DNA from: Streptomyces actinomycinicus
Lineage (GTDB): Bacteria; Actinomycetota; Actinomycetes; Streptomycetales; Streptomycetaceae
DNA: 64,000 nt
NCBI RefSeq assembly: GCF_016741775.1
Contig: NZ_JAERRK010000005.1
Coordinates: 62,001 to 126,000 of the forward strand
Direction of reading: 5' to 3'
Both the position numbers and the translations under genes were made by a program. Positions 1 to 8,110 of this stretch are shown one piece after another. Position 1 is the first letter of the stretch; every line of letters begins with the position of its first letter. The notes beneath the pieces are model-generated. The model had not been told where the DNA came from. It saw only the letters and a list, made by a program, of their open reading frames with translations, and did not search any database.

Positions 1-396
1 GTTGCCGAGTGCCATGACGAGCGCTTCCGGTTGGCAGTCGAGGCGACGGCCACAGGAGAGCTGGTGGGCACGGTCGGCTCGCACCGCACCGGCCCTCGTT
101 CAGGTTGGTTCGAGTGTGACGTCACGATCGGCGCCGACCACCGGCGCAAGGGCTACGCGGCAGAAGCCGTGGTGCTGCTGCTGCGTTTCATGTTCGCCGA
201 GCGGCGCTATCACAAATGCCTGGCAGCGGTCTTCGCCCACAACGAGGCATCTCTGGCGCTGTTCCGTCGGCTCGGCTTCACCGAGGAGGGGCGTTTACGG
301 GAACACGTCTTCTTCGCCGGCCGGCACCACGACCTCGTCTTGATGGGCATGCTCAGCCAGGAATTCGATCAGCGGCACACGGTGAGCCGACCATGA
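1..396 (+). CDS. GNAT family N-acetyltransferase (5' truncated by window)
   Basis: The reading frame is open from base 1, so the true start lies outside the window; about 131 residues are visible. GNAT enzymes move an acetyl group from acetyl-CoA to an amine. The acetyl-CoA pyrophosphate-binding motif A is seen as RRKGYAAEAV (near residues 48-57), followed by the typical N-x-A/S-x-x-L-F-x-x-L-G-F segment (NEASLALFRRLGF) and an EEGRLREHVF beta strand, as in RimJ/RimL-like ribosomal or small-molecule acetyltransferases. It ends at TGA 394-396 and converges on the P450 gene. The substrate cannot be deduced. It is probably a flanking gene unrelated to the peptide locus. Confidence 0.85.
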   Translation, partial: VAECHDERFRLAVEATATGELVGTVGSHRTGPRSGWFECDVTIGADHRRKGYAAEAVVLLLRFMFAERRYHKCLAAVFAHNEASLALFRRLGFTEEGRLREHVFFAGRHHDLVLMGMLSQEFDQRHTVSRP

Positions 397-492
397 GCTG
401 GTCATCCGGGCGTGTACGGAACGGCACTCGAACTCCGTCGACGTTCGCTGTTCGCCGGCGGAGGCGTCCTGTCACCGAAAGCAGGACTGCCC

Positions 493-1794
493 TCAGCCAC
501 GCGGGGTGGCGCGCAGGCGCAAGCCGACGGTTGCGAGACCTTCCAGGGTGGTGACCTGGTAGCTGGGTTCCGGTCCTGGCGGCTCACTCAGGTGGTGGCA
601 GCGGGCGGTCTGCGCGGTCAGGAGCGTCAGCATCGCCATGGCCAGAGCGGCTCCCTCGCAGCCGTGCGGCCCGGTACCGAAGGAGAGGAACACCCCGGGC
701 TTCGCCGGCGAGCCCGGTTCATCGAGCCAGCGTTCGGGCTGGAACCGGTCCGGCTCGGGATACTCCCGTGCGTCACGGTGGGCGGTGTAGGGGCAGACGA
801 GAACGGTGGACCCGGCGTCGATGGTGTAGTCGCCGAGCTGAGTCTGCCGCGGGGCCCGCCGGGTCAGTAGCCAGCTGGGGGGATACAGCCGGAGCACCTC
901 ACTCACCAGTGCCTGGGTGTATTGCAGGCTGCCGAGGTGGGTGCTGGTCGTCGCGGCCGGGTCCGCGGGCAGCACGGCGGCTTCCGCCGCGACACGGCCC
1001 GCTGCCTCGGGGTGCCGGGCCAGATGGAGCAAGATCCATCCGGCTGCCCGGGAAGGAGTCTCGAAGGTGGCGACGGTGATCCCGGGGAGAGTGTCGAGGA
1101 CGGCTTCTTCCGGCAGCAGGCCGTAGTGGGGGGAGGGCCGGAGCATCTGTCCCAGCATGTCGTCACCGAGCCGGCCCGATGAACGACGCCGGCGGACGAT
1201 GGGCCGCAGAGCGTCGGTGAAGGCGACTTGCTGCCGTGTGCGGAACCGCCGGGCCGGTGTGGGGATCCAGCGCGGCCATACCCAGCGTGCGGGGCGTACG
1301 AGCACCTCCCGGGCCAGGAAGAGCTGTGCGGCATGAGGCAGCAGGGTGGGCGCGTCCTCGGAGAAGAGATAGCTCACGCCGATCTCTGCCAGGGCGTGCC
1401 GGACCCGGGGCAGGATCTCGACGTCCTGCCCCGTGGGCCACTGGTCGGCAAATCGAGCGGTCCGGGGCGCGATCTCACCGATCCGAGCCGCAACCGCCTG
1501 CGCACGTAGTCCGCGCATGCGGGCGGCGTGAGCGTGCGCACGCTCCTCGGGAGTCGGTGTTCCGCCCGACCGCTTCAACGGCGGGAAGAGAGGCGAGGGC
1601 GCCTTGGGGAAGTCCTGGGCGCGGCGCAGGACCGCTTCACACGGCCCGGCCGCAGCGGCCACGTAGACACCCGGCTCCAGCTGCCAGACGTCCCCGCACT
1701 CCTCAGCACCACGGCGCGCCATCGCCAGCCGGTCGCGGCTCCAGGCCGCGAAGCTGCCTTCGGGCAACCGCGGCGGCTCATTCCTTCGGCCCAT
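493..1794 (-). CDS. Cytochrome P450, probable maturase of the adjacent short peptide
   Basis: A 433-residue P450. The I helix reads ATFETP (about residue 235), the ExxR motif is EVLR (about 295), and the haem loop is FGTGPHGCEG with the ligand Cys near 380. The region before the haem loop has the PDRFQPERW form (CYP102/CYP4-like) rather than the usual short actinobacterial type. ATG 1794 is chosen because AGGGA lies eight bases upstream. The gene follows a 29-codon peptide gene on the same strand, 105 bases downstream of its stop, with a GC-rich hairpin between. P450s next to very short peptide genes make aromatic cross-links in RiPPs such as biarylitides, cittilins and atropopeptides; that role is inferred here from context. 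It needs ferredoxin partners encoded elsewhere. Confidence 0.9.
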   Translation of the reverse strand: MGRRNEPPRLPEGSFAAWSRDRLAMARRGAEECGDVWQLEPGVYVAAAAGPCEAVLRRAQDFPKAPSPLFPPLKRSGGTPTPEERAHAHAARMRGLRAQAVAARIGEIAPRTARFADQWPTGQDVEILPRVRHALAEIGVSYLFSEDAPTLLPHAAQLFLAREVLVRPARWVWPRWIPTPARRFRTRQQVAFTDALRPIVRRRRSSGRLGDDMLGQMLRPSPHYGLLPEEAVLDTLPGITVATFETPSRAAGWILLHLARHPEAAGRVAAEAAVLPADPAATTSTHLGSLQYTQALVSEVLRLYPPSWLLTRRAPRQTQLGDYTIDAGSTVLVCPYTAHRDAREYPEPDRFQPERWLDEPGSPAKPGVFLSFGTGPHGCEGAALAMAMLTLLTAQTARCHHLSEPPGPEPSYQVTTLEGLATVGLRLRATPRG

Positions 1795-1856
1795 GAGATC
1801 GTCCCTGGCGCTCGTGCCTGTCCAGGCCGATGTCGTCGGCAGCGTGGCTCGGAACT

Positions 1857-1880
1857 GGCGGGCGCCCAGGGGCGCCCGCC
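1857..1880 (-). terminator. GC-rich hairpin between peptide gene and P450 gene
   Basis: An 11-bp perfect inverted repeat (1857-1867 with 1870-1880) separated by two bases. It lies 20 bases after the peptide stop and 62 bases before the P450 start. No T-tract follows, so it may be a leaky terminator, or a processing or stabilising structure that lowers P450 expression relative to the peptide. This is typical of RiPP operons where precursor is needed in excess. Confidence 0.55.
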
Positions 1881-1899
1881 GGCAGCGCGGTCAGTCCTG

Positions 1900-1989
1900 C
1901 TAGTCGCCTGCGTAGGCATCCCACTCGTGGGAGCCGTACGCACCGTAGTGGCGGGTGAAGGACAGCTTGCCGAGCAGCTTGGCGATCAT
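1900..1989 (-). CDS. Putative P450-RiPP precursor peptide, 29 aa
   Basis: A 29-codon ORF from ATG 1989 to TAG 1900, too short for standard gene calling. GAGAGGAG lies six bases upstream, a near-ideal Streptomyces RBS. The N-terminal part is leader-like and basic (KLLGKLSFTRH, residues 4-14). The C-terminal part is rich in aromatics and glycine (YGAYGSHEWDAYAGD, residues 15-29) with three Tyr, one Trp and one His, the residues that P450s cross-link in known aromatic RiPPs. It lies directly upstream of a P450 gene on the same strand. No protease or exporter is adjacent; in known P450-RiPPs leader removal often uses host proteases. Inference: a ribosomal precursor with Tyr-Trp or Tyr-Tyr/His cross-links in the C-terminal third. 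It could still be a chance ORF, but RBS, composition and position argue against that. Confidence 0.75.
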   Translation of the reverse strand: MIAKLLGKLSFTRHYGAYGSHEWDAYAGD

Positions 1990-2302
1990 GGTGCACTCCT
2001 CTCGCCTGTCTTCAGCACCGAAAGCCACACATGACATATTGCCACGCACAGCGCATCTACGATATGGGGCATATTTCGGTCCTCAGCCGCAGGCAATGGC
2101 TTCCGAAGGCCCTCCCGGTCCTCGGCTATGTGCGTCTGACCTGCGTGTTTCTACGGTGTGCTCCCCCACCCCGCCAGCCTCACCAGAATCGTCGCCGCCA
2201 GCGACATCGGCACCACCATCGAGTGGCACGACACGGACAAGCCGCATGCGGACCTCGCCCGAGACAGGGGCGTGGTCCGCATGCGGCGTCCCGGAGGTGC
2301 TG
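1990..2302. other. Promoter region of the peptide gene and left cluster border
   Basis: This 313-base gap holds the upstream region of the peptide gene, including a short palindrome ATATGGGGCATAT at 2062-2074, and the transporter gene fragment described separately. The remaining bases up to the halogenase stop at 2303 show no gene. No clear -35/-10 pair can be named with confidence. Confidence 0.5.
2136..2232 (+). pseudogene. Fragment of the 5' end of an MHS-family transporter gene
   Basis: Bases 2161-2232 match 39484-39557, the first codons of the intact MHS transporter, with only about four mismatches and a 2-base gap. The encoded peptide PASLTRIVAASDIGTTIEWHD parallels PASLPRIVAASLIGTTIEWYD. 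Weaker similarity continues upstream (2136-2160 with 39398-39422), but about 60 bases carrying the RBS and start codon are missing here, and the match stops abruptly after the WHD codons. It is a dead copy in the same orientation as the intact gene. The two copies bracket the NRPS cluster and so probably mark its left insertion border. Confidence 0.8.
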
Positions 2303-4057
2303 TCAGCTACCGACAGTCGACGGGGCTCGGTAGAGCGCGCGCATTTCCGCTTCCAGCACCTTGACCTCGTCCAGGCGCGGCCGGCTCTTCGGCGCGAAGA
2401 GACCGTCCTGTTCCCAGCGCTCCGGGTTCAGACTCAGCGCCGTGACGTTCAGCCAGCCTCGGGCCCGTACGGCCTCAAGGTGCTCCGGAAGTGCGTCTTC
2501 CAGCGCCAGGTAGAAGATCACGTGGGCCAGTTCCTCGATGCGGTCGAGTCCGTCACGGATGCTGGTGAGCACCGAGGCGAAATCGAGCGAATCGGCACCG
2601 GGGAGATTCTGGACGAACAGACGGGCGAGCGTCGGCAGGTCGTCGTAGTAGTCGATGTAGTCGAACTCGAATGCTCCCCGGTAGGAGCGCGCCCACTCCT
2701 TGAACAAGTTCATGATGGTGCCCTGGGTAGCCACCGCATGTGCCCCCAGCGCGCTGATCGTGGTGCTGGTGGGCTCGTCCAGATAGGTGTTGTTGTAGAA
2801 CTGCGGGTCGGAGAACGACCAGCCCACGTAGTAGTCCCAGATGGTCTTCAAAGACATGATGACCGCGTTGTCATGGAACGCATAGGACCCCTGGATGTTC
2901 TGGGTCAGGCCTTCGGCCAGCGAGAGGAACCAGCGGTTGGCGTACCGCACAAACGGCTCGTCGAAGGTGCCTTCCTTGTCGCGGCCGATCATCTCGGTCA
3001 CAAATCCGTTGGCATAGCCGATCAGGTTGGAACCGACCGAGTAATAGGGGTCGGCGAAAACCGCGGCGTCGCCGACGCACGCCCAGCGGTCCTGCGAGAA
3101 CACCTGGTGCGAGGAGTGGCTGTAGTTCTTCAGGACACGGAAGTCCAGGACCGGGAGTTCACGGATGGCGGGGGCGAAGCCGGGGACGCGGTCGACCACG
3201 AAGTCGATGGCCTTCTCCAGCCGGTTGTACTTCGTCACGGGGTGCAACTCGTCGGACACCACGATGCCGACGCTGGTGTGGTCGGGCGCCAGCGGTATCG
3301 CCCATACCCAACCACCCTCGAACATGAAGTGGTTGGTCGAGTTCCAGCGGGTCTCCTGTGCTCGGTCGTGCCAGGCGGTGTGCTCGGCATCCACCACACT
3401 GTCGGTGTTGAGGCGCCCCTCGAGGCGGAACCAGACCGAGTTGTGCGGCTTGGGGTAGCGCTTGGTCAGGTCGAGCTTGCGCTGGAGCAGCCGGTGGCGA
3501 CCGGTCGCGTCGACCACCCAGCGACACGTGACGGCGACGGGCTCCTGCTCACCGTCGCCGTCGGGCTGGTAGGTCACCCGGTGCGGCGCGTCCTGCTCAC
3601 CGATCTCGATGTCCAGAACCCGGACGCCCTGTTCGAGAAGGGCACCCGCCTCGACCGCGACCACGCGCAGATGTTCCTCGAAGGAGCCACGGTTGAGCTG
3701 GTAGGACTTCGCCGGCAGGAACCTGTTGACCCCGAACTCGGACTCCTGGTGGAGCCCTTCACCGTTTCCGTAGAAGTAGCGGAGCCCGAGCTTCTCGAGC
3801 TGGTGCTCCTCCAGGTAGTCCCGCACCCCGACCACCGAGGCGAAGTAGTGGGCACCCACTTCGACCGACGACTCGCCGACCTTGAAGGCGGACAGCGGGA
3901 TCGGTGAACGCTCGCGTTCGGCGACAAGCACGCTGAGTTCGGGGTGCGAGTCCCTCAACTGCTTGGCGAGACAGAGACCGGCCAGTCCCCCACCTGCGAT
4001 GACCACGTCGTAGTCGACATCCGTGAACATGGATTGAGTACCGCCTTGCCTGCTCAA
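2303..4057 (-). CDS. Flavin-dependent halogenase-like FAD enzyme
   Basis: A 584-residue FAD protein. The dinucleotide motif IAGGGLAGL lies at about residues 20-28. The halogenase signature WxWxIP is present as WVWAIP (about 249), and KVGES carries the expected Lys. A second FAD motif is CVGDAAVFADPYYSVG. Size and motifs fit the CmlS/PltA-like branch of tryptophan-halogenase-type enzymes, many of which act on carrier-bound or hydrophobic substrates using FADH2, O2 and chloride. The TTG start at 4057 overlaps the stop of the upstream A-T gene; ATG 4030 is an alternative nine codons in. Translational coupling to a His-type A-T didomain suggests that it modifies the aminoacyl group held there. 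An oxygenase rather than a halogenase function cannot be excluded. A flavin reductase must be supplied from elsewhere. Confidence 0.8.
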   Translation of the reverse strand: MSRQGGTQSMFTDVDYDVVIAGGGLAGLCLAKQLRDSHPELSVLVAERERSPIPLSAFKVGESSVEVGAHYFASVVGVRDYLEEHQLEKLGLRYFYGNGEGLHQESEFGVNRFLPAKSYQLNRGSFEEHLRVVAVEAGALLEQGVRVLDIEIGEQDAPHRVTYQPDGDGEQEPVAVTCRWVVDATGRHRLLQRKLDLTKRYPKPHNSVWFRLEGRLNTDSVVDAEHTAWHDRAQETRWNSTNHFMFEGGWVWAIPLAPDHTSVGIVVSDELHPVTKYNRLEKAIDFVVDRVPGFAPAIRELPVLDFRVLKNYSHSSHQVFSQDRWACVGDAAVFADPYYSVGSNLIGYANGFVTEMIGRDKEGTFDEPFVRYANRWFLSLAEGLTQNIQGSYAFHDNAVIMSLKTIWDYYVGWSFSDPQFYNNTYLDEPTSTTISALGAHAVATQGTIMNLFKEWARSYRGAFEFDYIDYYDDLPTLARLFVQNLPGADSLDFASVLTSIRDGLDRIEELAHVIFYLALEDALPEHLEAVRARGWLNVTALSLNPERWEQDGLFAPKSRPRLDEVKVLEAEMRALYRAPSTVGS

Positions 4058-5868
4058 GATATTTCCGTCTCGGTGTTCTGAAGGTTCTCGATGATGCGGG
4101 CCAGGCTCTGGATGGTCCTGCCCAGGTACGGGTCGGAGTTGTCCAGTTGGACCCCCATCCGCTTCTCCACCTCGGCCACCAGGTCCATCACGCTGAGTGA
4201 GTCGCCCCCGAGGTCGAAGAAGTCCTCGTCCAGCCCCACGGCCAGCGGAGCGAAGATCTGCTGCCAGATGTCCAGCAGTACGGCTTCAGCATGAGTGCTC
4301 GGCTCGGGAGCCGCGCCGGGCCTCCCGAGGAACTCCTCATAGCGCGCGGCCAGGGCCGCCGTGTCGACCTTGCCGTGCCGGGTGAGCGGCACGGCGTCGA
4401 TGGGGATGACCGCCGAAGGCACCATGTACTCCGGCAGATTGTCCCTTGTCGCAGCACTCAACCGCTCGATGTCCTGCGCCGTGGGGCCCACGACGAAGGC
4501 CACCAGGCGTGGCGTCACGGTGTCGGCGCCGTTCCAGTGCAGGGCGACGTGTTCGACGGTGCTGTCCCGCTCCAGGACCTCCGCCACGCTGCCGAGTTCG
4601 ACCCGCCGACCGCGGACCTTCACCTGCTGATCCCGGCGCTCCACGAACTCCAGAACGCCGTCCTCGTGCACCCGGACGATGTCCCCCGACTTGTAGGCGC
4701 GCCGTCCGGCGAACGGGCCCGACGACGGGGTGACGAAGCGCTCTGCCGTCAGTGCGGCATCTCCCACGTAACCTCGGGCAAGTCCCGCACCGGTCAGGTG
4801 GAGTTCGCCGCAACCACCTGGCTGCACCACGTTTCCGGACGCATCGAGGACGTACGCGTGGGTGTGGTCGATCGGTTTACCGATCAGCACCGTGGGGTCC
4901 GTCGGCGTCAGCCGGTGCACCGTGGAGCAGACAGAGTTCTCTGAAGGCCCGTATTCATTCAGGAGAGCAACGTCCGGGAGGCGCGCATAGTGCTCTCTGA
5001 CCAGATCGGTCGTAAACCATTCCCCCGCGACGGTGACGCTGCGCAGCGCCTTCACCGAAGCGGCTTCCATGCCGACGAGGAGGCGTCGATAAAGGCCGGG
5101 CGTAATCAGGAAGTGAGTCACGTCCCGGCATGTCATCAGATCGACCAGATACTGCCGGTCGGTAATCCGGTCGGGCCGCGGCAGCAGCAGTTTCGCACCG
5201 GACGTGAGGGCGCAGAGGATGTCTTCGACGGAGCTGTCGAAGGAGGGACGAGGTATCGCCAGCGTCACATCATCCGAAGTGAATCCATAATAGGAATTCC
5301 GCCAGGTGATCGTATTCACGATGGAGCGGTGTTCGACGGCTATGCCCTTGGGCATCCCGGTCGTCCCCGAGGTGTAGATCACATACGCCAGGTCGGCGGG
5401 ACCCGAGATCGGCACGGGATCCGAGTCCGGGGTGCCGAGGAGTCTGCTCATCACGTCGATGACGAACAATTCACCGCTGAAGAACGCCGCACCGACGGCG
5501 GTCGAGGACTCGACCACCATCGCACGGGGCCCGACGTGCTCCACGATCCGGTGGGTCACCGCCGGCGGATTGTCCGGATCGAGTGGCACATAGGCGCCGC
5601 CCGCCTTCAACGTCGCGAGTGCAGCAACGATCACACTCGGGGGATGTCGCACCAGGATCGCCACCGTGTCATCGGGGCGGACTCCGCACACATCACGCAA
5701 ATGGTGGGCGAGCTTGTTGGCCCTGTGGTTCAGCTCAGCATAGCTGAGGGAGTCGCCCTCATACTCGAGGGCGATACCGTCGGGGGAATTCCGGACACTC
5801 TCTTCGAAAAATTGCTGTATGGTCCACGAGTTGCCCGCATCGGCCACCTGAAAATCCCCCTGCACCAT
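4054..5868 (-). CDS. NRPS A-T didomain, histidine-type specificity pocket
   Basis: 604 residues: adenylation domain (about 15-510) and carrier domain (530-600). It activates an amino acid with ATP and loads it on the phosphopantetheine arm. Core A3 is YVIYTSGTTGMPKG (about 164), A5 NEYGPSEN, A10 TRHGKVD; the carrier serine lies in DLGGDSL (about 555). By alignment to GrsA I read the pocket as D S E L T A E V C K, which from memory equals the code listed for histidine. There is no condensation domain, as in the NovH/NikP1-type didomains that hold an amino acid for modification. The stop overlaps the start of the halogenase-like gene. Start ATG 5868 has only a weak RBS; GTG 5865 is possible. 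Confidence 0.9.
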   Translation of the reverse strand: MVQGDFQVADAGNSWTIQQFFEESVRNSPDGIALEYEGDSLSYAELNHRANKLAHHLRDVCGVRPDDTVAILVRHPPSVIVAALATLKAGGAYVPLDPDNPPAVTHRIVEHVGPRAMVVESSTAVGAAFFSGELFVIDVMSRLLGTPDSDPVPISGPADLAYVIYTSGTTGMPKGIAVEHRSIVNTITWRNSYYGFTSDDVTLAIPRPSFDSSVEDILCALTSGAKLLLPRPDRITDRQYLVDLMTCRDVTHFLITPGLYRRLLVGMEAASVKALRSVTVAGEWFTTDLVREHYARLPDVALLNEYGPSENSVCSTVHRLTPTDPTVLIGKPIDHTHAYVLDASGNVVQPGGCGELHLTGAGLARGYVGDAALTAERFVTPSSGPFAGRRAYKSGDIVRVHEDGVLEFVERRDQQVKVRGRRVELGSVAEVLERDSTVEHVALHWNGADTVTPRLVAFVVGPTAQDIERLSAATRDNLPEYMVPSAVIPIDAVPLTRHGKVDTAALAARYEEFLGRPGAAPEPSTHAEAVLLDIWQQIFAPLAVGLDEDFFDLGGDSLSVMDLVAEVEKRMGVQLDNSDPYLGRTIQSLARIIENLQNTETEIS

Positions 5869-5969
5869 GCCTTTAGCTTTCTTCCTGCCGTACCGTATCC
5901 TCTTCTGATCGAGTGATCAAGAGGAAGCTTCCAAACCCTCGAGAGCGCGCATATAAAATCCGAATCGAA

Positions 5970-6794
5970 TCACGTCACCGCGATGTCGAGGTCGCGGACG
6001 AGCGCATCGATCGTGTCCGGAACGCGGGTCTGCGGAAAGAAATGTCCACCTGCTATCTCCACCGTCCGGAAGGGTCCGGAGCACAGGTGCCGCCAGGTCG
6101 AGACGGCCTGCTCCGTGGCGACCGGATCCTCGTTCCCGTACACCGCGGTGACCGGAAGGGTCAGCGCCGGCCTGTCGGCCGGCGGCAGGAAGGCGGCGTG
6201 CGCCCTCAGGTCCGCGCGCAGAGCCGGGAAGAAGCCCGCGCGGAACTCCGGGCGTTCGAGTCCGGCGGGGTTTGCGCCGAGGAGCCGCCACAACCGCTCG
6301 ATCTCCTCGTCGTTCCCGACGGGCTGCAACGGTGTCAGGCCAGGGGCCCCGGCCCCGAGCACGAAGAGATGTTCCGGCGGCCGGCCCGCCTGTGCGAGCC
6401 GGTGAGCCGTCTCATGAGCCAGAAACGCACCGAAACTGTGCCCGACGAGGACCAGGGGCCCGGGAACCGCCAGAACGTCCGGCAGCACGTCGTCGACCAG
6501 CTCGTCCACCGAACCCAGCGAAGGTTCCCTGCCTCGCTCCTCCCGCCCGGGCGGAATATGGGCGTGCAGCGTCAGCGCTTCCGGCAGTCGGCGACGCCAC
6601 GCGGTGTACGCCGTGGAACCACCTCCCGCATAAGGGAAGCAGACGAGCGAGACACGGCCTTCGTCCCGGGAAGAAGCGGCCGGTGAGCCGAGACGTCGAA
6701 GGGCTCCGGTCCCGTGAGGCCTCGCGCCCAGCGCGGCCGCGGGTGCCTTGGCACGGCCGTCTCGAGTGGCATCGCGCGTACCGGACTTGATCAT
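5970..6794 (-). CDS. Type II thioesterase (first of four)
   Basis: An alpha/beta-hydrolase of the NRPS-associated type II thioesterase family. Nucleophile motif GHSFGA (about residue 118), catalytic Asp in GNEDP (about 221), His in GGHFF (about 247); the opening strand SLVCFPYAGGG is typical. Such enzymes remove wrong or stalled acyl groups from carrier domains, or release a finished residue. ATG 6794 is chosen because AGGGAGAGGG lies just upstream; a TTG at 6830 would overlap the antiporter stop and give a 286-residue form. About 45 residues before the family's first strand are extra and low-complexity, so a still later start is possible. It sits 101 bases before the His-type A-T gene. Confidence 0.85.
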   Translation of the reverse strand: MIKSGTRDATRDGRAKAPAAALGARPHGTGALRRLGSPAASSRDEGRVSLVCFPYAGGGSTAYTAWRRRLPEALTLHAHIPPGREERGREPSLGSVDELVDDVLPDVLAVPGPLVLVGHSFGAFLAHETAHRLAQAGRPPEHLFVLGAGAPGLTPLQPVGNDEEIERLWRLLGANPAGLERPEFRAGFFPALRADLRAHAAFLPPADRPALTLPVTAVYGNEDPVATEQAVSTWRHLCSGPFRTVEIAGGHFFPQTRVPDTIDALVRDLDIAVT

Positions 6795-6826
6795 CCCTCT
6801 CCCTGAACGGTGTTCCTGAGTCCTCG

Positions 6827-8110
6827 TCAATGCGCGTCCGCGGTCTCGGGCAGACCCGCCGAGTCGGTTTCACCGGCGCCCTTCGCCTTGTATCGGCGTG
6901 TGAGCACCAGCAGCGGCTGGGTGAGCAGCGTGGTGATGATCGCCATCAGCACGAGGACGGTGTACAGAGATGCACTCAACAGGCCTGCCTGGAACCCCGC
7001 GTTGAGCGCGATCAGCTCGGTGAGTCCGCGAGTGCTCAGCAACACTCCGATCGTCACCGACGTCCGCCCGTCGAGCCCACTGACCCGGGCCGCCAGCGCG
7101 CCGGACCCCACCTTGGCCACGACCGCCAGCACTGTGACACCGATCAGGACGGCGACCGCGGTACCGTCCATCGAGCTGACGGAGACACTGCGACCCGAGA
7201 CCACGAAGAAGAACGGCAGGAACAGGGAGCCGATCGCGTCCAGGCTGCGGACGAGATCCGGGTCGAGCGTGCCGTCCGGTTCCCTCGGGGTGACCACTCC
7301 GGCCAGGAGCGCACCGAAGATGACATGCAGGCCAAGAGCGCTGGTCACCCATGCGGCGGTGAAGGCGAACCCGATGAGCACCGCGAGACGTGCATGCGTG
7401 GACACGGCGGGGCGTCGCATCACCCGACGCAACAGCAGGCGCACCGGCCAGGCCATCACGGCCACCGCGAGGAGGAGCAGTACGATCCGCACGGGGACGG
7501 GCAAACCGGATGCGTCACCGCTGCCCATCAGGGTGGCGACCAAGACCATCCAGCCCGCGACGTCGATCAGCCCGGCTGCCGAGACGGCTACCACTCCGGA
7601 CACCGTGCCGGCGAGTCCGCTCTCCCGGACCACGACGATCAGCACCGGGACCGCCGTGATCGACAGCGCCACGGCCAGGAAGAGGACCGAGCTGGCCGTC
7701 ATCTCGCGCGGCAGGCCCAGCTTCTCCAGCGTTCCGTGGAAGAGCACCGCGGCGCCCACGCCCACCAGCATGGGGACCACAAGCGCGGCGACGGCGACGG
7801 ACAACGTGACCCGTGACCTCCCGCGCAGCACGTTCAGATCGAGCTCATAGCCGATGAAGTAAAGGAACAGCACCAGGGAGACCTGGCTCAGCCCGGTCAT
7901 CATCGGCGCGATCTCCGCGGGGAAGAGTGTCTCCCCGACGGAGGAGGGAAGCTGACCGAGCAGGCTCGGGCCGAGGGCGATTCCCGCGATCAACTGACCG
8001 ACGATGGACGGCTGTCCGAGCTTGCGCGCCAGAACACCCGCTCCGTTGGCGATCAGCAGGATGACCGCCGTCACGCCTATGAGATGGGTGATGGCCAGAT
8101 CCGTGCTCAC
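6827..8110 (-). CDS. Monovalent cation:proton antiporter (CPA2 family)
   Basis: 427 residues with about 12 hydrophobic segments. The N-terminus LGQPSIVGQLIAGIALGPSLLG and the later IGYELDLNVL and LSTRGLTELIAL segments are typical of the Na+/H+ exchanger domain of CPA2 antiporters. It would exchange Na+ or K+ for protons across the cytoplasmic membrane. GTG 8110 overlaps the stop of the second thioesterase by four bases, so it belongs to the biosynthetic operon. CPA2 antiporters also occur in glycopeptide and other NRPS clusters, where roles in self-protection or export energetics are proposed; that is inference here. Confidence 0.88.
   Translation of the reverse strand: MSTDLAITHLIGVTAVILLIANGAGVLARKLGQPSIVGQLIAGIALGPSLLGQLPSSVGETLFPAEIAPMMTGLSQVSLVLFLYFIGYELDLNVLRGRSRVTLSVAVAALVVPMLVGVGAAVLFHGTLEKLGLPREMTASSVLFLAVALSITAVPVLIVVVRESGLAGTVSGVVAVSAAGLIDVAGWMVLVATLMGSGDASGLPVPVRIVLLLLAVAVMAWPVRLLLRRVMRRPAVSTHARLAVLIGFAFTAAWVTSALGLHVIFGALLAGVVTPREPDGTLDPDLVRSLDAIGSLFLPFFFVVSGRSVSVSSMDGTAVAVLIGVTVLAVVAKVGSGALAARVSGLDGRTSVTIGVLLSTRGLTELIALNAGFQAGLLSASLYTVLVLMAIITTLLTQPLLVLTRRYKAKGAGETDSAGLPETADAH

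Noticed and set aside
1955-3907. A 650-codon plus-strand open frame opposite the halogenase-like gene
   Set aside because: Its sequence is the antisense of a protein with clear FAD and halogenase motifs; it has no domain and arises from high third-position GC.
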